Part shown: piece by piece, positions 8,194 through 17,619 of the stretch
Numbering within the stretch: position 1 is the first letter of the stretch
Layout: each line of letters opens with the position of its first letter
Assembly: GCF_001957135.1 (NCBI RefSeq)
Contig: NZ_MPHK01000014.1
Span: 56,725 to 120,724 of the forward strand
Reading direction: 5' to 3'
DNA length: 64,000 nt
DNA from: Shewanella sp. UCD-KL21
GTDB taxonomy: Bacteria > Pseudomonadota > Gammaproteobacteria > Enterobacterales > Shewanellaceae
Translations under genes and position numbers: made by a program
Notes under the pieces: model-generated
The model's input: only the letters and a program-made list of their open reading frames with translations
The model's database searches: none
What the model was told of the DNA's origin: nothing

Positions 8194-9258
8194 CTAAATC
8201 GCATTATGCCTAAGTTTAGCCCACTGCTTTCTTGCCGCTTCAGGCAAATAACTCCAAGCTAAAACCCGGGTAATTTTATTGCCTTGCTTCATTTCAATGG
8301 TCTGCACATTATCGGTATTTAACTGTTTTAATAGTTGATAACAGGGCTTTAGGTTTTCAGACTTGGACACTAATGAGCTAAACCACAGACAGTGTTGCCC
8401 AAATTGCTGACTTTCTTTGATCATATTAGCCAAAAACTGCTGCTCACCGCCTTCACACCATAACTCGGCTTTTTGCCCACCAAAATTAAGTGCGGCGCTA
8501 CTTGAGCTAACGGCTGGCTTTTGGCTGTGCTTTTTCGCTCTGTTGGCGGCTAAATTGGCATTTTTCTTGGCGCTGCCTTGGCTCGCTTCGGCTAATGAGC
8601 GATGAAATGGCGGGTTGCACAGCGTAATATCAAAGCGCTCATTATCCCCGATAATTCCGCTAAAAATAGCTTGAGGATTAGCCTGCTCGCGCAGATCTAT
8701 TTTCGATGCTAAATCAGGGTTATGGTTAATAATTTCAGCGACATTGGCAATTGAAACTGGGTCGATATCGCTGGCGACAAACTGCCAACCATAGCTTTTA
8801 ACCCCTAATAATGGATAAATACCATTAGCACCGGTACCAATATCTAATGCGCGGATCTTAGTTCCCTTAGGCGCTTTGCCATTAACAGCCAGTAAATCAG
8901 CAATATAATGCAAATAATCTACTCGACCAGGTACTGGTGGGCACAAGAATCCTGCCGGAATGTCCCACTGCTCAATGTGATAATCAGTCAATAAAATTGC
9001 TGCGTTGAGGCTTTTGACCGCCTCAGGATCTGAAAAGTCGATTGAAAGATTACCGTAGGGGTTTGGTCTGACAAAGTGGGACAATTTGGGACACTTTTTT
9101 ATTAACCCTTCGAAATCATAACCTTGATTATGCTTATTTCGCGGGTGTAGTGTTTTAACTTGAGTATGAGCAGCGCCTTTGGTTGTCACCTTAGCCGGCG
9201 CAGATGTTTGCTTGTTCGTTTTGTTGCCAGTTTTACTGTTTTTCATGCAAATGTTCAT
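8194..9258 (-). CDS. rlmF: 23S rRNA (adenine(1618)-N6)-methyltransferase RlmF
   Basis: Methylates A1618 of 23S rRNA using S-adenosylmethionine. The 354-residue protein has a lysine-rich N-terminal extension (residues 1-45), the family block GYDFEGLIKKCPKLSHFV, the SAM-binding motif DIGTGANG (139-146) and the adenine-N6 catalytic motif NPPF (215-218). The Ala/Lys-rich stretch after it is typical of the family. Its start overlaps the stop of the upstream fliL-like gene by one base (TAATG), so the two are co-translated. Confidence 0.93.
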   Translation of the reverse strand: MNICMKNSKTGNKTNKQTSAPAKVTTKGAAHTQVKTLHPRNKHNQGYDFEGLIKKCPKLSHFVRPNPYGNLSIDFSDPEAVKSLNAAILLTDYHIEQWDIPAGFLCPPVPGRVDYLHYIADLLAVNGKAPKGTKIRALDIGTGANGIYPLLGVKSYGWQFVASDIDPVSIANVAEIINHNPDLASKIDLREQANPQAIFSGIIGDNERFDITLCNPPFHRSLAEASQGSAKKNANLAANRAKKHSQKPAVSSSSAALNFGGQKAELWCEGGEQQFLANMIKESQQFGQHCLWFSSLVSKSENLKPCYQLLKQLNTDNVQTIEMKQGNKITRVLAWSYLPEAARKQWAKLRHNAI

Positions 9259-9659
9259 TAATCATATAGGTATTTAGTAAACAGTAAATTAACCACGGAC
9301 TGTTCACCCGTTTCAGCTTCTAGCAGTCGATTAACCGTTTCAAAGCACTCACGACGAATATCCTCTCGTCCGGTCAAGGACTTAACCTTGTCTTCAGGCT
9401 GATTTCCTAGCACTTCAACGATGGCGGCTCGCAGTAACGGATCATGGTGCTCTATCTGCTGTAAGTGTTTAGGATCTTTAACCATTAACTCAACACTGAT
9501 TTTTACAAAACCAAGTTTTTTACGGTTAGAGATATAATTAGTGACTATGTCAGGCTCGAAACCATAGTAAGCAAAGTTTCCAGTGCTTTTGCCATCTGCG
9601 CTATGTGCATTGAGGGAAAAAAACAGTGCAACTAAAACTGCGAATAGGTACTTTGCCAT
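9258..9659 (-). CDS. FliL-family protein, outside any flagellar operon
   Basis: A 133-residue protein with an N-terminal signal or anchor segment (YLFAVLVALFFSLNAHSA) and a single FliL-type domain (FAYYGFEPDIVTNYI... KISVELMVKD... LLRAAIVEVLGNQ). FliL acts at the stator-basal body interface in the periplasm. Here the gene is coupled to rlmF and sits beside ubiC, with no flagellar gene in view. It may be a stator helper encoded away from its partners, or a related envelope protein. The leader looks more cleavable (SLNAHSADG) than the uncleaved anchor of classical FliL. Confidence 0.82.
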   Translation of the reverse strand: MAKYLFAVLVALFFSLNAHSADGKSTGNFAYYGFEPDIVTNYISNRKKLGFVKISVELMVKDPKHLQQIEHHDPLLRAAIVEVLGNQPEDKVKSLTGREDIRRECFETVNRLLEAETGEQSVVNLLFTKYLYD

Positions 9660-9766
9660 CGTTAATCAAACTCCATTATTTAAATCTGCCTAATAGCAGC
9701 GGCTATCCAGCCATTGCTCTGTCATGATAAACTGCACTCGTTTGAGTATATTGTAACGAGTATTGA

Positions 9767-10345
9767 ATGAACGTGACCAGTCTTAGCTTCCCGTATGGTG
9801 AATCAATCCAGTGGTTTTCACCTGATGCAATTAATTCTATGCCGCAATCGGCACTAAAAGAATGGTTACTCGCTACCGGTAGTTTAACTCAAAAGCTTAA
9901 AGGCTGTTGCCACGAATTTGAAGTTAAAGTACTTGGCGAACAACTTACTACACCATTAGCAGGGGAATGCCCGCAGCAAAAGCAGGTTTGGGTAAGAGAA
10001 GTACTGCTGTGCCTTGATGGCCAGCCTTGGGTATTTGCACGCACCTTGATCCCTGAAAACCTAGCCAATGATCAACACAACTTTAAAGCCTTAGGTAAGC
10101 GGCCATTGGGTGAGCTACTGTTTACCAGTGCTGATATTGTTCCGGGAAAAATCGAGGTCGCTGAATTTGAAAGCTGCACTAAGCTAGCCCAACTGGCAAC
10201 CCGCCTATCCCAACCGGTCAGCTCTTCACTTTGGGGGCGTCGCCGTTACTTTAATTTAGCCAACCAAGATATTATTGTGAGCGAAATTTTCCTTCCTTAT
10301 GCGGTTAAGCAAATTAACGCCTTAACACTAAAGCAATCTGGTTAA
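9767..10345 (+). CDS. ubiC: Chorismate pyruvate-lyase UbiC
   Basis: Converts chorismate to 4-hydroxybenzoate plus pyruvate, the first step of ubiquinone synthesis, in the cytoplasm. The 192-residue length and the blocks [18 protein letters not shown] (about 73-90), [10 protein letters not shown] (106-115) and WGRRRYFNL (162-170) with ISEIFLP-like VSEIFLP are family features; the Arg in VREV, the RPLGELLF loop and the Glu of VSEIFLP correspond to active-site positions in E. coli UbiC. Unlike in E. coli, no ubiA follows; the next gene converges from the other strand. Confidence 0.95.
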   Translation: MNVTSLSFPYGESIQWFSPDAINSMPQSALKEWLLATGSLTQKLKGCCHEFEVKVLGEQLTTPLAGECPQQKQVWVREVLLCLDGQPWVFARTLIPENLANDQHNFKALGKRPLGELLFTSADIVPGKIEVAEFESCTKLAQLATRLSQPVSSSLWGRRRYFNLANQDIIVSEIFLPYAVKQINALTLKQSG

Positions 10346-10399
10346 AACTAACCCAATGAAAGCTAGGCTGTTTATAAGGTCAACATAAAGCTTGTGGCC

Positions 10400-12783
10400 T
10401 TATGTGTTATTCAAGCGCCTTACAAGCAGTAAGCTCAGTAGCAACAAATACATCCCAGCTAAACTACCGCCACTACTGCTTTGAGACTCATCTTCGCCAG
10501 CAAGCGTCTGGCTGTCGCCCATAAGCTGCGATGTTACGACACCATTGAGTTTAAACTCAACCGTTGCCCTTGAGCTGTCTGACGATTGTGCCTCAACCTC
10601 CATCGTTAAGCCCAGTTGAGGTAACACCATGCCTGATTGCGGTTGCAGGGGTGCTGAGTAATCTGCATTATCATCAAATAAACTAAAGTTACTTAAGGCG
10701 CTATCGTTAGCGAAGTTTGACTGAGGAAATAAGCTAAAGCTGGCATCACGTACCTGCACACTTGAAGACCCACCAGTAATTAAACTCTGATCAGCATCAA
10801 TAACCCCGATAAAGCCATAACCTTCATGCTCGGCAACATTGTTATCTTCATAGTTGTTATTTTCTAGCCATAATAAAATACCGGGCTCATAGCCGACACT
10901 TTGCAAGCCCGCATCAATACCTTGATGGTTTCTCAGTTGCACAATATAGCGTTGCGGCAAACCGGGTAAGGTATCATCGATCCTTGAAAAACCCGCTAAA
11001 TCAACTTTACCTTGCTCTTCTGCCCCGTCTTGGTAAATGTTGACGCCTTGCTGGTTAATTTCAATTTGATCAATAACAATGCCGTAGTCGCCCACTGCTT
11101 GGTCCGTTACATAGCTCATTTCAACTTGCACACTTTGCCCTGAAAAATCGCTCAGGTCATAAACCAGTTCAACCCAAGCATCGGCTCCTGAAGCGCCCGC
11201 TATATCGCTCGATACCCCAGAAATATAATGCTCTACATTGTTGAACAGAGGGTTACTGGCACTGGTATGGTTACCAGCAATGGCTACGCCATCAATCAGC
11301 AATTGCATATAGTCATACTCAACTTCTATGCTCCAATGTGCCTGCATAACAAGCTCGATCGGTGCGCCTGCGGCTAAATCCACCTCGAAACTCAGACTAT
11401 TGCTAAGCTGATGGCCTTTGCCGGAATGGTATTGATAGTCACCAACTAAAGGTGACTTAAAGGCAACGGGAGGATTGGGTAATGGAATGGACAATTGATT
11501 CACAGCATCAGCATTAACCGCTGCAAAAATGTCAGCAGTCACACCTTCAGCAGTAATATCGGCCAAGTCGATGGTTTGCTCATTGACCCACTTACCTCGG
11601 TAGCGTTGTTGCAGATATGAACGGGCATAAGGACTTAAGCCTGCAGGCTTGCTGCCAGCAATATAAGGATTACCCGCTTGTGCTTGACCCACCCAAGTAC
11701 CACTTGCCATTAACGACCAGTAACCCACTGGCGCGCCATCGCCCAGATTAGTGTCGTACTCATCAGGCAGGCCTAAATCATGACCAAACTCATGGGTAAC
11801 AACCCCTGTACCTGAGTCGATAGGCTGAATGGTATAACCATAAACTTTCATTGAGGTGCCAGGAAGATTTTCTCCTTGGCTATTGGCACCAACAAAAAAG
11901 CGATGCGACCAAATAGCATCTGTGCCTAACACGCCGCCGCCCGCTTCTTCACCAATACTGGAATGAAAGATGACAATGTGGTCTATGATGCCATCAGGCT
12001 CATTTTCATTGCCGTTGTTATTAAAATCAAATGGATCTTCAATATCCAATTCAGCTAATTCTGTCGCGCTCATCCCTTTAACGGCCTGAGTAACGGCTTC
12101 CATAACCAATTCAGGTACTGCAATATCATTATCACTGAAAACCGAATTATTGGCGCCATAGTAAGCGGCGTTGTTACTGGCAGTTACCCAGCCTTTAACC
12201 TGACCACCAAACAAAAAACTCTCACCCGAGGCTTGAGCAAAATATTGATATACAGTTTGAAATACCTCACCGTTAGGTCCAGAAAATCCAGATCGAGAAA
12301 AAAGTAAATCTTGATAATGTTGTACGGAATAATCGTCGTAAAACATTGACGTATCTGACTTGGTTAAACGGTTGGCGTTATAGGGTAAATCAGGAAAGTC
12401 GACCAATACCGCCAGCACATTCACGGTTTTGGTGACATCCGCGTCAGCCAAAGCCGGAGCCGGAGCTGATACTGGTGAGACTTTTACTCGCTGGGACCGA
12501 TTCTTGGCCGCTATTTGCTGTAGTATTTTGACCTCTGCAGGCAGATAATTATGACTTGCTTTGCGAGTGAACTTCTCTACCGCAGCTTGCTTTGCTGCCT
12601 CACTGGCATCAATAGCCAGCTCACCACGCTTAATCAACCAGTATTGGATCTGTTGTTGATTTATTACCCCAACATCTGCTGGAGAAGCGTATTGACTCAG
12701 CGCCGCCATGGCGTTTAACGAAAACAGAGTCATTGCCAATATGGTCATAGCACCAGTAAAAACTTACTCAATTGAATAGCCAT
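10400..12783 (-). CDS. Secreted M6-family metalloprotease with GlyGly-CTERM-like tail; 5' end frameshifted as read
   Basis: A large zinc protease related to immune inhibitor A. Numbered from the ATG at 12748 (782 residues), it has the zinc motif THEFGHDLGLPDEYD (HExxH at 319-323), a long beta-rich region and, at the extreme C-terminus, GGS, a hydrophobic stretch (MYLLLLSLLLV) and RR: the layout of a GlyGly-CTERM tag cut by a rhombosortase and used for surface sorting. The better initiation site is ATG 12783: it has AAAGGAAG upstream and lies 3 nt after the preceding lipoprotein gene. That frame reads MAIQLSKFLLVL and stops at a TGA overlapping the ATG at 12748. One extra T in the T5 run (12758-12762) would restore a full signal peptide. 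So the gene is either frameshifted or restarts at the ATGA overlap. Confidence 0.82.
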
Positions 12784-12786
12784 TCT

Positions 12787-13068
12787 TTACTTCCTTTGAT
12801 TGCACTTTTTAAATGCACTATTGCGCTTGGCGATATAACGACGAACAATCTCTTGTTGCTGCTGTTCACTCATATCAGCAGTTATCTCACCACTTTTGAT
12901 TAAATTCTGTTTAACGCCGGACATATCTAAAGGAGGGGGTATTGCGCCACATTGAATGGTCTTATTTTGATGCGTTAATGGGGTCTGATTAGTGACGTTT
13001 TCGGCGCTATTACTATGGCTACAACCCCAAATAACACAGCTCAAAAAGATAGCGAATACAATGCGCAT
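12787..13068 (-). CDS. Small putative lipoprotein
   Basis: A 93-residue protein with a hydrophobic leader ending in an imperfect lipobox (CVIWGCSHS), so it is probably lipid-anchored at Cys16. The mature part is short, Gln/Asn/Lys-rich and has a helical segment TADMSEQQQQEIVRRYIAKRNSAFKKC. I do not recognise a family. Its stop codon lies 3 nt before the better start of the M6 protease, and its last codons (CAA AGG AAG) form that gene's ribosome binding site, so the two genes form an operon. Confidence 0.65.
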   Translation of the reverse strand: MRIVFAIFLSCVIWGCSHSNSAENVTNQTPLTHQNKTIQCGAIPPPLDMSGVKQNLIKSGEITADMSEQQQQEIVRRYIAKRNSAFKKCNQRK

Positions 13069-13224
13069 AATTGACGCCCAAACAACGAAGATGAATCAAA
13101 GAGTAATATTAAGTAAAGTTGCTAAATCGGCTTTATACAACTTTTTAGCGCGATTTTTATACAACTAAAGAAGTAAAAAATAATCGAAGGCAAACTGAAA
13201 GGCTGAGAATATTGCGCAGACAAC

Positions 13225-13252
13225 AAAAAGGCCGCTTAATGCGGCCTTCTTA
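13225..13252 (-). terminator. Terminator of the MarC-family gene
   Basis: GGCCGC, loop TTAAT, GCGGCC, followed on the minus strand by a run of five T. A typical intrinsic terminator just after the yhgN-like gene. Confidence 0.85.
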
Positions 13253-13279
13253 ACTATAGTGATGCATAACATGAGCTGT

Positions 13280-13873
13280 TTAGGCAGTAGTTTTTAAATA
13301 GCTCGACACCCCGTCTAAGAACATTTGCACCGAAATCATTACCAGCACCATACCCATTAAACGCTCCACTGCGGTTAAGCCTTTTTCGCCTAACATGCGA
13401 GTAAAGACTTTATAGAATAGTAAGATAACCGCGCTCACGCCCCAAGCCGCCACTAAGGCAATGGTCCAATCCATCATTCGGGTACTGTCACTGTGCGCTA
13501 ATAATATTAATGCGGCTAACACTGATGGCCCTGCCATTAACGGGATGGCCATAGGAACAATAAATGGCTCTTCACCGGCAGCTAAACCTACCACGCCACC
13601 CGGTTGTGGGAAAATCATCCTAATGGCAATTAAGAACAAAATAATCCCGCCTGCAATACTCACAGACTCTTGACGCAGGCTAAGGAAATTAAGGATCACC
13701 TCGCCGGCAAATAAAAACAGCAACATGATTGCCAGCGCAAACAATAATTCACGAATAAGCACTCGGCGGCGTTTTTTAGGTTCGATATGGCGCAAAATTG
13801 AAGCAAAAATAGGCAAATTGCCCAAAGGGTCCATAATCAGGAAAAGCATGACTGCAGCAGAAAAGATGTCCAT
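13280..13873 (-). CDS. yhgN: MarC-family membrane protein, YhgN type
   Basis: An integral inner-membrane protein of about 197 residues with six hydrophobic segments. It matches E. coli YhgN closely: FLIMDPLGNLPIFASIL near the N-terminus, RRRVLIRELLFALAIMLLF, SLRQESVSIAGGIILFLIA, AGEEPFIVPMAIPLMAGP and EKGLTAVERLMGMVLVMISVQMFLDG, cited by their first residues. The function of MarC/YhgN is unresolved; an early claim linking MarC to multiple antibiotic resistance was withdrawn. Start: ATG 13873 (MDIFSAAV) fits the family better than the longer frame. It ends in an intrinsic terminator. Confidence 0.9.
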   Translation of the reverse strand: MDIFSAAVMLFLIMDPLGNLPIFASILRHIEPKKRRRVLIRELLFALAIMLLFLFAGEVILNFLSLRQESVSIAGGIILFLIAIRMIFPQPGGVVGLAAGEEPFIVPMAIPLMAGPSVLAALILLAHSDSTRMMDWTIALVAAWGVSAVILLFYKVFTRMLGEKGLTAVERLMGMVLVMISVQMFLDGVSSYLKTTA

Positions 13874-14097
13874 TACATTAGATCTATTAATTATTAACAA
13901 TGAACTACTATTGTATACTTAATACAGTCATTTGGCAGAAATAACCGTGACTTTCGCGCTATATTGCAACGCTGAAGGCTATATTTACCGTGTAAATTGT
14001 CATCATGGCTGATAAACAAGCAAAGCAAGTATTAAGTTAATCGAAAGACTGCGATATACTGCGTTGTTTTTTCCGTTTCATTGATTCTTTGGATCCC

Positions 14098-15687
14098 ATG
14101 CTCTATCTAGCTGCTAGTTGTATTGCACTTTTATTCGGACCGCTTTTTTATCGCTACTTCTCATCAGGAAGTGGGCTGCAAAAAGGCTTAGATGGATTTA
14201 TTTTCGTCTCATTAGGCGGATTGGTGCTTATCCATATTTTGCCCGAACTCCTTGAGCATGGTGGTTTTATCACTTTGCTGTTTGTGGTGCTTGGCTTATG
14301 GGGTCCTACAGCCAGTGAACGGCTATTTCATCGTTACTCAGACATTACCCATAACGTTACCTTAACTTTAGGTATTGGCGGGCTATTGCTGCACACTATT
14401 ACCGATGGTGGCGCCATGGTTTTAGCCCAACAAGAGGGTAACTCCAGCTTATTAGCACTAGGGGTGATTATGCATCGCCTACCGGTTGGTGTGGCTATTT
14501 GGTGGCTGTTAAAGCCTCAAGTTGGCACCCGCTGGGCCAGTGCGGTATTAGCAGCTATGATGGTACTCACAGGCTTAGGTTACTTCGCTGGCGAGCAATT
14601 ACTCGATAGCCTCAGCCTAGATAATACTGTTTATTTACAAGCCTTTGTTACCGGCTCAATTTTACATGTGGTGCTACATCAGCCCCATGGTCAGCACGAA
14701 GAAGACCATCAAGGTCGCTATCAATATCAAGCTGGTATTGGCAGTTTACTGGGGGTGGCGCTACTGGCAGTGTTATTACTGATGGACACTGGCGGGCACG
14801 ACCATGCCCACCATAGCCATGGCTCTGAGCAGTTTATGACTTGGCTACTGACGATATCGCCTATCTTAATTGCCAGTTATTTCATTGCCTCGGCGCGTTT
14901 TAAAGCAGGTTTAACCCCTCAAAATCACAGCTTATCTAGCCGCTGGTTACAACGGTTAGTCGGCCCCGAAGCCTTATTGATCACTCTGCTTTTATTGGGC
15001 CCTTGGTTTGCCATCTATCAAGCCATGTCATTGTTGGCGATTGGCGCATTACTGAGCCTTAGCAAAGTGGAGCTTACCGATCCCCACGAGAATTTACCGC
15101 AATCGGCTTGGCGATTTGGCTTTGCTCATTTAGTGGATCGCAGCGCCCCGTGGATTGCCCTTAGCTTAATTTTAGCCAATCTCATTGGCCACCCTTCGGT
15201 GCATTTAGAGCACCCAGCACTGCAAGTGCTGATCTTACTAGTGGTGTTTTTACCGATGCGTTTTTGTAATTTAGGCGCGGCAGTACTGGCATTATCATTA
15301 GCCTATAGCGGCTGGAGCAATGTGGCAGTGGCATTTGCACTTATTGCAGCGCCTGTGCTTAGCCTTAGCCAGTTAAAGCTAATGAGCTGGAGCATGCGCT
15401 TGTCATTGTCAGCGGTATTAGCCGTGGCGCTGTTATTCGCGCACCAGTATCTGGTTGATTGGCATCAGTTACTCACCTTGCCAAACAGCGTTAATATTGC
15501 AGGATTAGTTGTGGTGGGATTAATCTTTAGTGCCAGCTTACTGCGCCTAGGGCCACGTAAGTTCTTAAGTCGCTTAATGATTAAGTTTAGCGGTCATAAC
15601 CATGATCATAACCACGATCACGCCCATGGTGCTGATACCTCAGATAAATCTGCGGCTGCGCCAACAGAGCATAAACATCACCACTAA
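14098..15687 (+). CDS. ZIP-like metal transporter with His-rich loops
   Basis: A polytopic membrane protein of about 529 residues with at least ten hydrophobic segments. ZIP-type signatures lie in transmembrane segments of the first half: HTITDGGAM (about 100-108) and HRLPVGVAI (about 126-134), equivalent to the metal-binding HNxxDG and HxxPxG motifs of ZIP carriers. Two His/Asp-rich stretches suggest metal sensing or buffering: GGHDHAHHSHG near residue 235 and a C-terminal tail of alternating His-Asp pairs ending HKHHH. The length is about twice that of a bacterial ZIP protein, and a second membrane domain follows. Substrate is probably zinc or another divalent cation; not shown. Start: ATG 14098; a TTG nine bases earlier also opens the frame. 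Confidence 0.75.
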   Translation: MLYLAASCIALLFGPLFYRYFSSGSGLQKGLDGFIFVSLGGLVLIHILPELLEHGGFITLLFVVLGLWGPTASERLFHRYSDITHNVTLTLGIGGLLLHTITDGGAMVLAQQEGNSSLLALGVIMHRLPVGVAIWWLLKPQVGTRWASAVLAAMMVLTGLGYFAGEQLLDSLSLDNTVYLQAFVTGSILHVVLHQPHGQHEEDHQGRYQYQAGIGSLLGVALLAVLLLMDTGGHDHAHHSHGSEQFMTWLLTISPILIASYFIASARFKAGLTPQNHSLSSRWLQRLVGPEALLITLLLLGPWFAIYQAMSLLAIGALLSLSKVELTDPHENLPQSAWRFGFAHLVDRSAPWIALSLILANLIGHPSVHLEHPALQVLILLVVFLPMRFCNLGAAVLALSLAYSGWSNVAVAFALIAAPVLSLSQLKLMSWSMRLSLSAVLAVALLFAHQYLVDWHQLLTLPNSVNIAGLVVVGLIFSASLLRLGPRKFLSRLMIKFSGHNHDHNHDHAHGADTSDKSAAAPTEHKHHH

Positions 15688-15786
15688 TTAAGCCGCCGCA
15701 TTAAGCGAGGGTACTGTCAGGTTCATGTTATTCAGGCTATGATGTTTTATCATCGACCGAATAACTGAGCCGACTTAACCAAGCCT

Positions 15787-16581
15787 ATGTGTATTTTATT
15801 TATCGCGGTAGACATGCATCCCCAATGGCCACTGATTGTGTGCGCTAATCGTGATGAGTTTCATCATCGCGCCACCGATCCGGCCCATTTTTGGCAAACA
15901 GTTGCTAACAGCAATTTACCTCAATCTCAGTCGATATTAGCAGGCAAAGACCTACAAGCTGGCGGCACTTGGCTTGGAGTGAATCAACAAGGTCACTTTG
16001 CAGGCCTTACCAATATTCGCCATCAACAAGCCGATGGCCTAAGAAGTCGCGGCGAACTGGTGGTTAACGCTCTCGATCTCCGCCAAGGTGTCAGCCTTGA
16101 TTGGCTTCGCCAACACAGCGCGAATTACAGTCCGTTTAATCTTGTTTATCAGCAGCAACAGCAGCAGCTTTACTGTTTTAATAGCGTCACTGCTGAGAAC
16201 ACCCCATTAACTAAAGGTTTTCATGCTGTGAGTAATGGCGCTATAGATGATGTTTGGCCGAAAATGGCCAAGGGATTACAGGCGTTAGAGCAGCATCTAT
16301 TAGCTGAAAAGCAGCCCAATATTGAACAAATGTTGGCATTTATGCGCGATGAATCTCAAGCTGAAGATAGCAGCCTACCCAGTACCGGCATTGAAATTGA
16401 GTGGGAAAGGCTGTTGTCGTCGATTTTTATTCGCCATCCAGAATATGGCACCCGCTCAACCAGTGTGGTGATGCGAGATATAAACGGCAAAATCGACTTT
16501 TATGAAGTGCGTTATGACGGCAAAACTCGCAACTTAGGGCAACAGCATTTTGTTATAAATCCTAATGCGTCAAAGCCCTAA
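15787..16581 (+). CDS. NRDE (TANGO2-like) family protein
   Basis: A 264-residue cytoplasmic protein starting MCILFIA with the ANRDEFHHRATDPAHFW block that names the NRDE family; GGTWLGVNQQGHFAGLTNIR and RSRGELV follow, as in TANGO2 relatives. The N-terminal Cys2 is conserved and suggests an N-terminal-nucleophile-type fold. Some relatives have been linked to haem trafficking, but the bacterial function is not settled. It stands alone between the ZIP-like gene and a convergent gene. Confidence 0.88.
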   Translation: MCILFIAVDMHPQWPLIVCANRDEFHHRATDPAHFWQTVANSNLPQSQSILAGKDLQAGGTWLGVNQQGHFAGLTNIRHQQADGLRSRGELVVNALDLRQGVSLDWLRQHSANYSPFNLVYQQQQQQLYCFNSVTAENTPLTKGFHAVSNGAIDDVWPKMAKGLQALEQHLLAEKQPNIEQMLAFMRDESQAEDSSLPSTGIEIEWERLLSSIFIRHPEYGTRSTSVVMRDINGKIDFYEVRYDGKTRNLGQQHFVINPNASKP

Positions 16582-16611
16582 GTCCGAATTAATCTATTTG
16601 CAGCCAAGCAA

Positions 16612-17361
16612 TTAATCAGATGAATGATCATGGGTTATCACCCACTTATCATCAATACGCTCTATCAGTAGGGTGAACACACCATTAGGTTTGTCTTTAG
16701 TACGCTCTAATTGCCAACGACCCACAACCAATGCGGCGTAGTTGCTGAGCATTTTAATCTCTTTCACATTAAACGACAGCTTGCCCATGCGCGCTGAATC
16801 AGGATAACTTTTTTTATAGCTAGCAAGAATTACATCCCAACCGTAGCTAAACTTACCATTAGACATAAAACGTAAATTGTCACTTTGCCAATAGCCTTGC
16901 ATGTAGGCATCAATATCGCCGCTATTCCAGGCTTTTTCTTGCTGTGAAATCACTGCTCTAATTCTGTCAGTAGGAATAGCGCTATTGATATTAACTTCGT
17001 CTAGTGACACAGGTTGTTGTTCAAGTGAGAAAACTGCGCTGACGGCATCAGTTTCAGTCTCAACCACACTTTCAGCCACAGCCACAGCCTCAGCCGGCGC
17101 TGCTGCAATATCAGCAGAAACTGTGGTTTTAGGTGAGCTATCTGAAGGGCTTGGCTCTACCTTTAAATCGGCTACGGGTTCAATCGCCCCAACTTCGACC
17201 TTGGCAGCTGTAGCAGGTTTTAATGGCACGATTTTTAATTCAGCCTGTTTAAGCTCAACATCTGAGGCGGTTTGAGTCGCTGTTGGTTTATCTTCTGCCG
17301 CTAACATAGTGCTAAAACCACCAAAAATAACGGCTAATAAAATAATTATCGGGTGCTTCAC
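16612..17361 (-). CDS. Secreted SnoaL/DUF4440-like protein with long low-complexity linker
   Basis: A 249-residue protein in three parts. First, a signal peptide (residues 1-22, cut near STMLAAED). Second, about 100 residues rich in Ala, Val, Glu, Thr and Pro with no predicted fold. Third, an NTF2/SnoaL-like domain from about residue 130 (IRAVISQQEKAWNSGDIDAYMQGYW ... YGWDVILASYKKSYPD ... LERTKDKPNGVFTLLIERIDDKWVITHDHSS, cited as residues 132-249). Relatives usually carry only the third part. Exported, ligand unknown. The low-complexity linker is the unusual part. Confidence 0.75.
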   Translation of the reverse strand: MKHPIIILLAVIFGGFSTMLAAEDKPTATQTASDVELKQAELKIVPLKPATAAKVEVGAIEPVADLKVEPSPSDSSPKTTVSADIAAAPAEAVAVAESVVETETDAVSAVFSLEQQPVSLDEVNINSAIPTDRIRAVISQQEKAWNSGDIDAYMQGYWQSDNLRFMSNGKFSYGWDVILASYKKSYPDSARMGKLSFNVKEIKMLSNYAALVVGRWQLERTKDKPNGVFTLLIERIDDKWVITHDHSSD

Positions 17362-17619
17362 ACACTCTCCTTGTTTAAACCAAGATTGAAATTACCTGAC
17401 ACTAGTGCCACAGTAACGACAATAATTTAGTACTTTTGCATTAGATTAATAACCCAGTAAGCCCAGCGCACGGTATTAATCCCAACTGCGGTTTGGCTTA
17501 GAAAACATGTTGAGATAAGCGATATCTGCAACATGAGATTCGGTGAAATTAATATATAAATTCATTCTGTTATGGTTAGATTCTAGCGTATCAGAGTGAA
17601 ATAAACTGGAAAATAGCGC

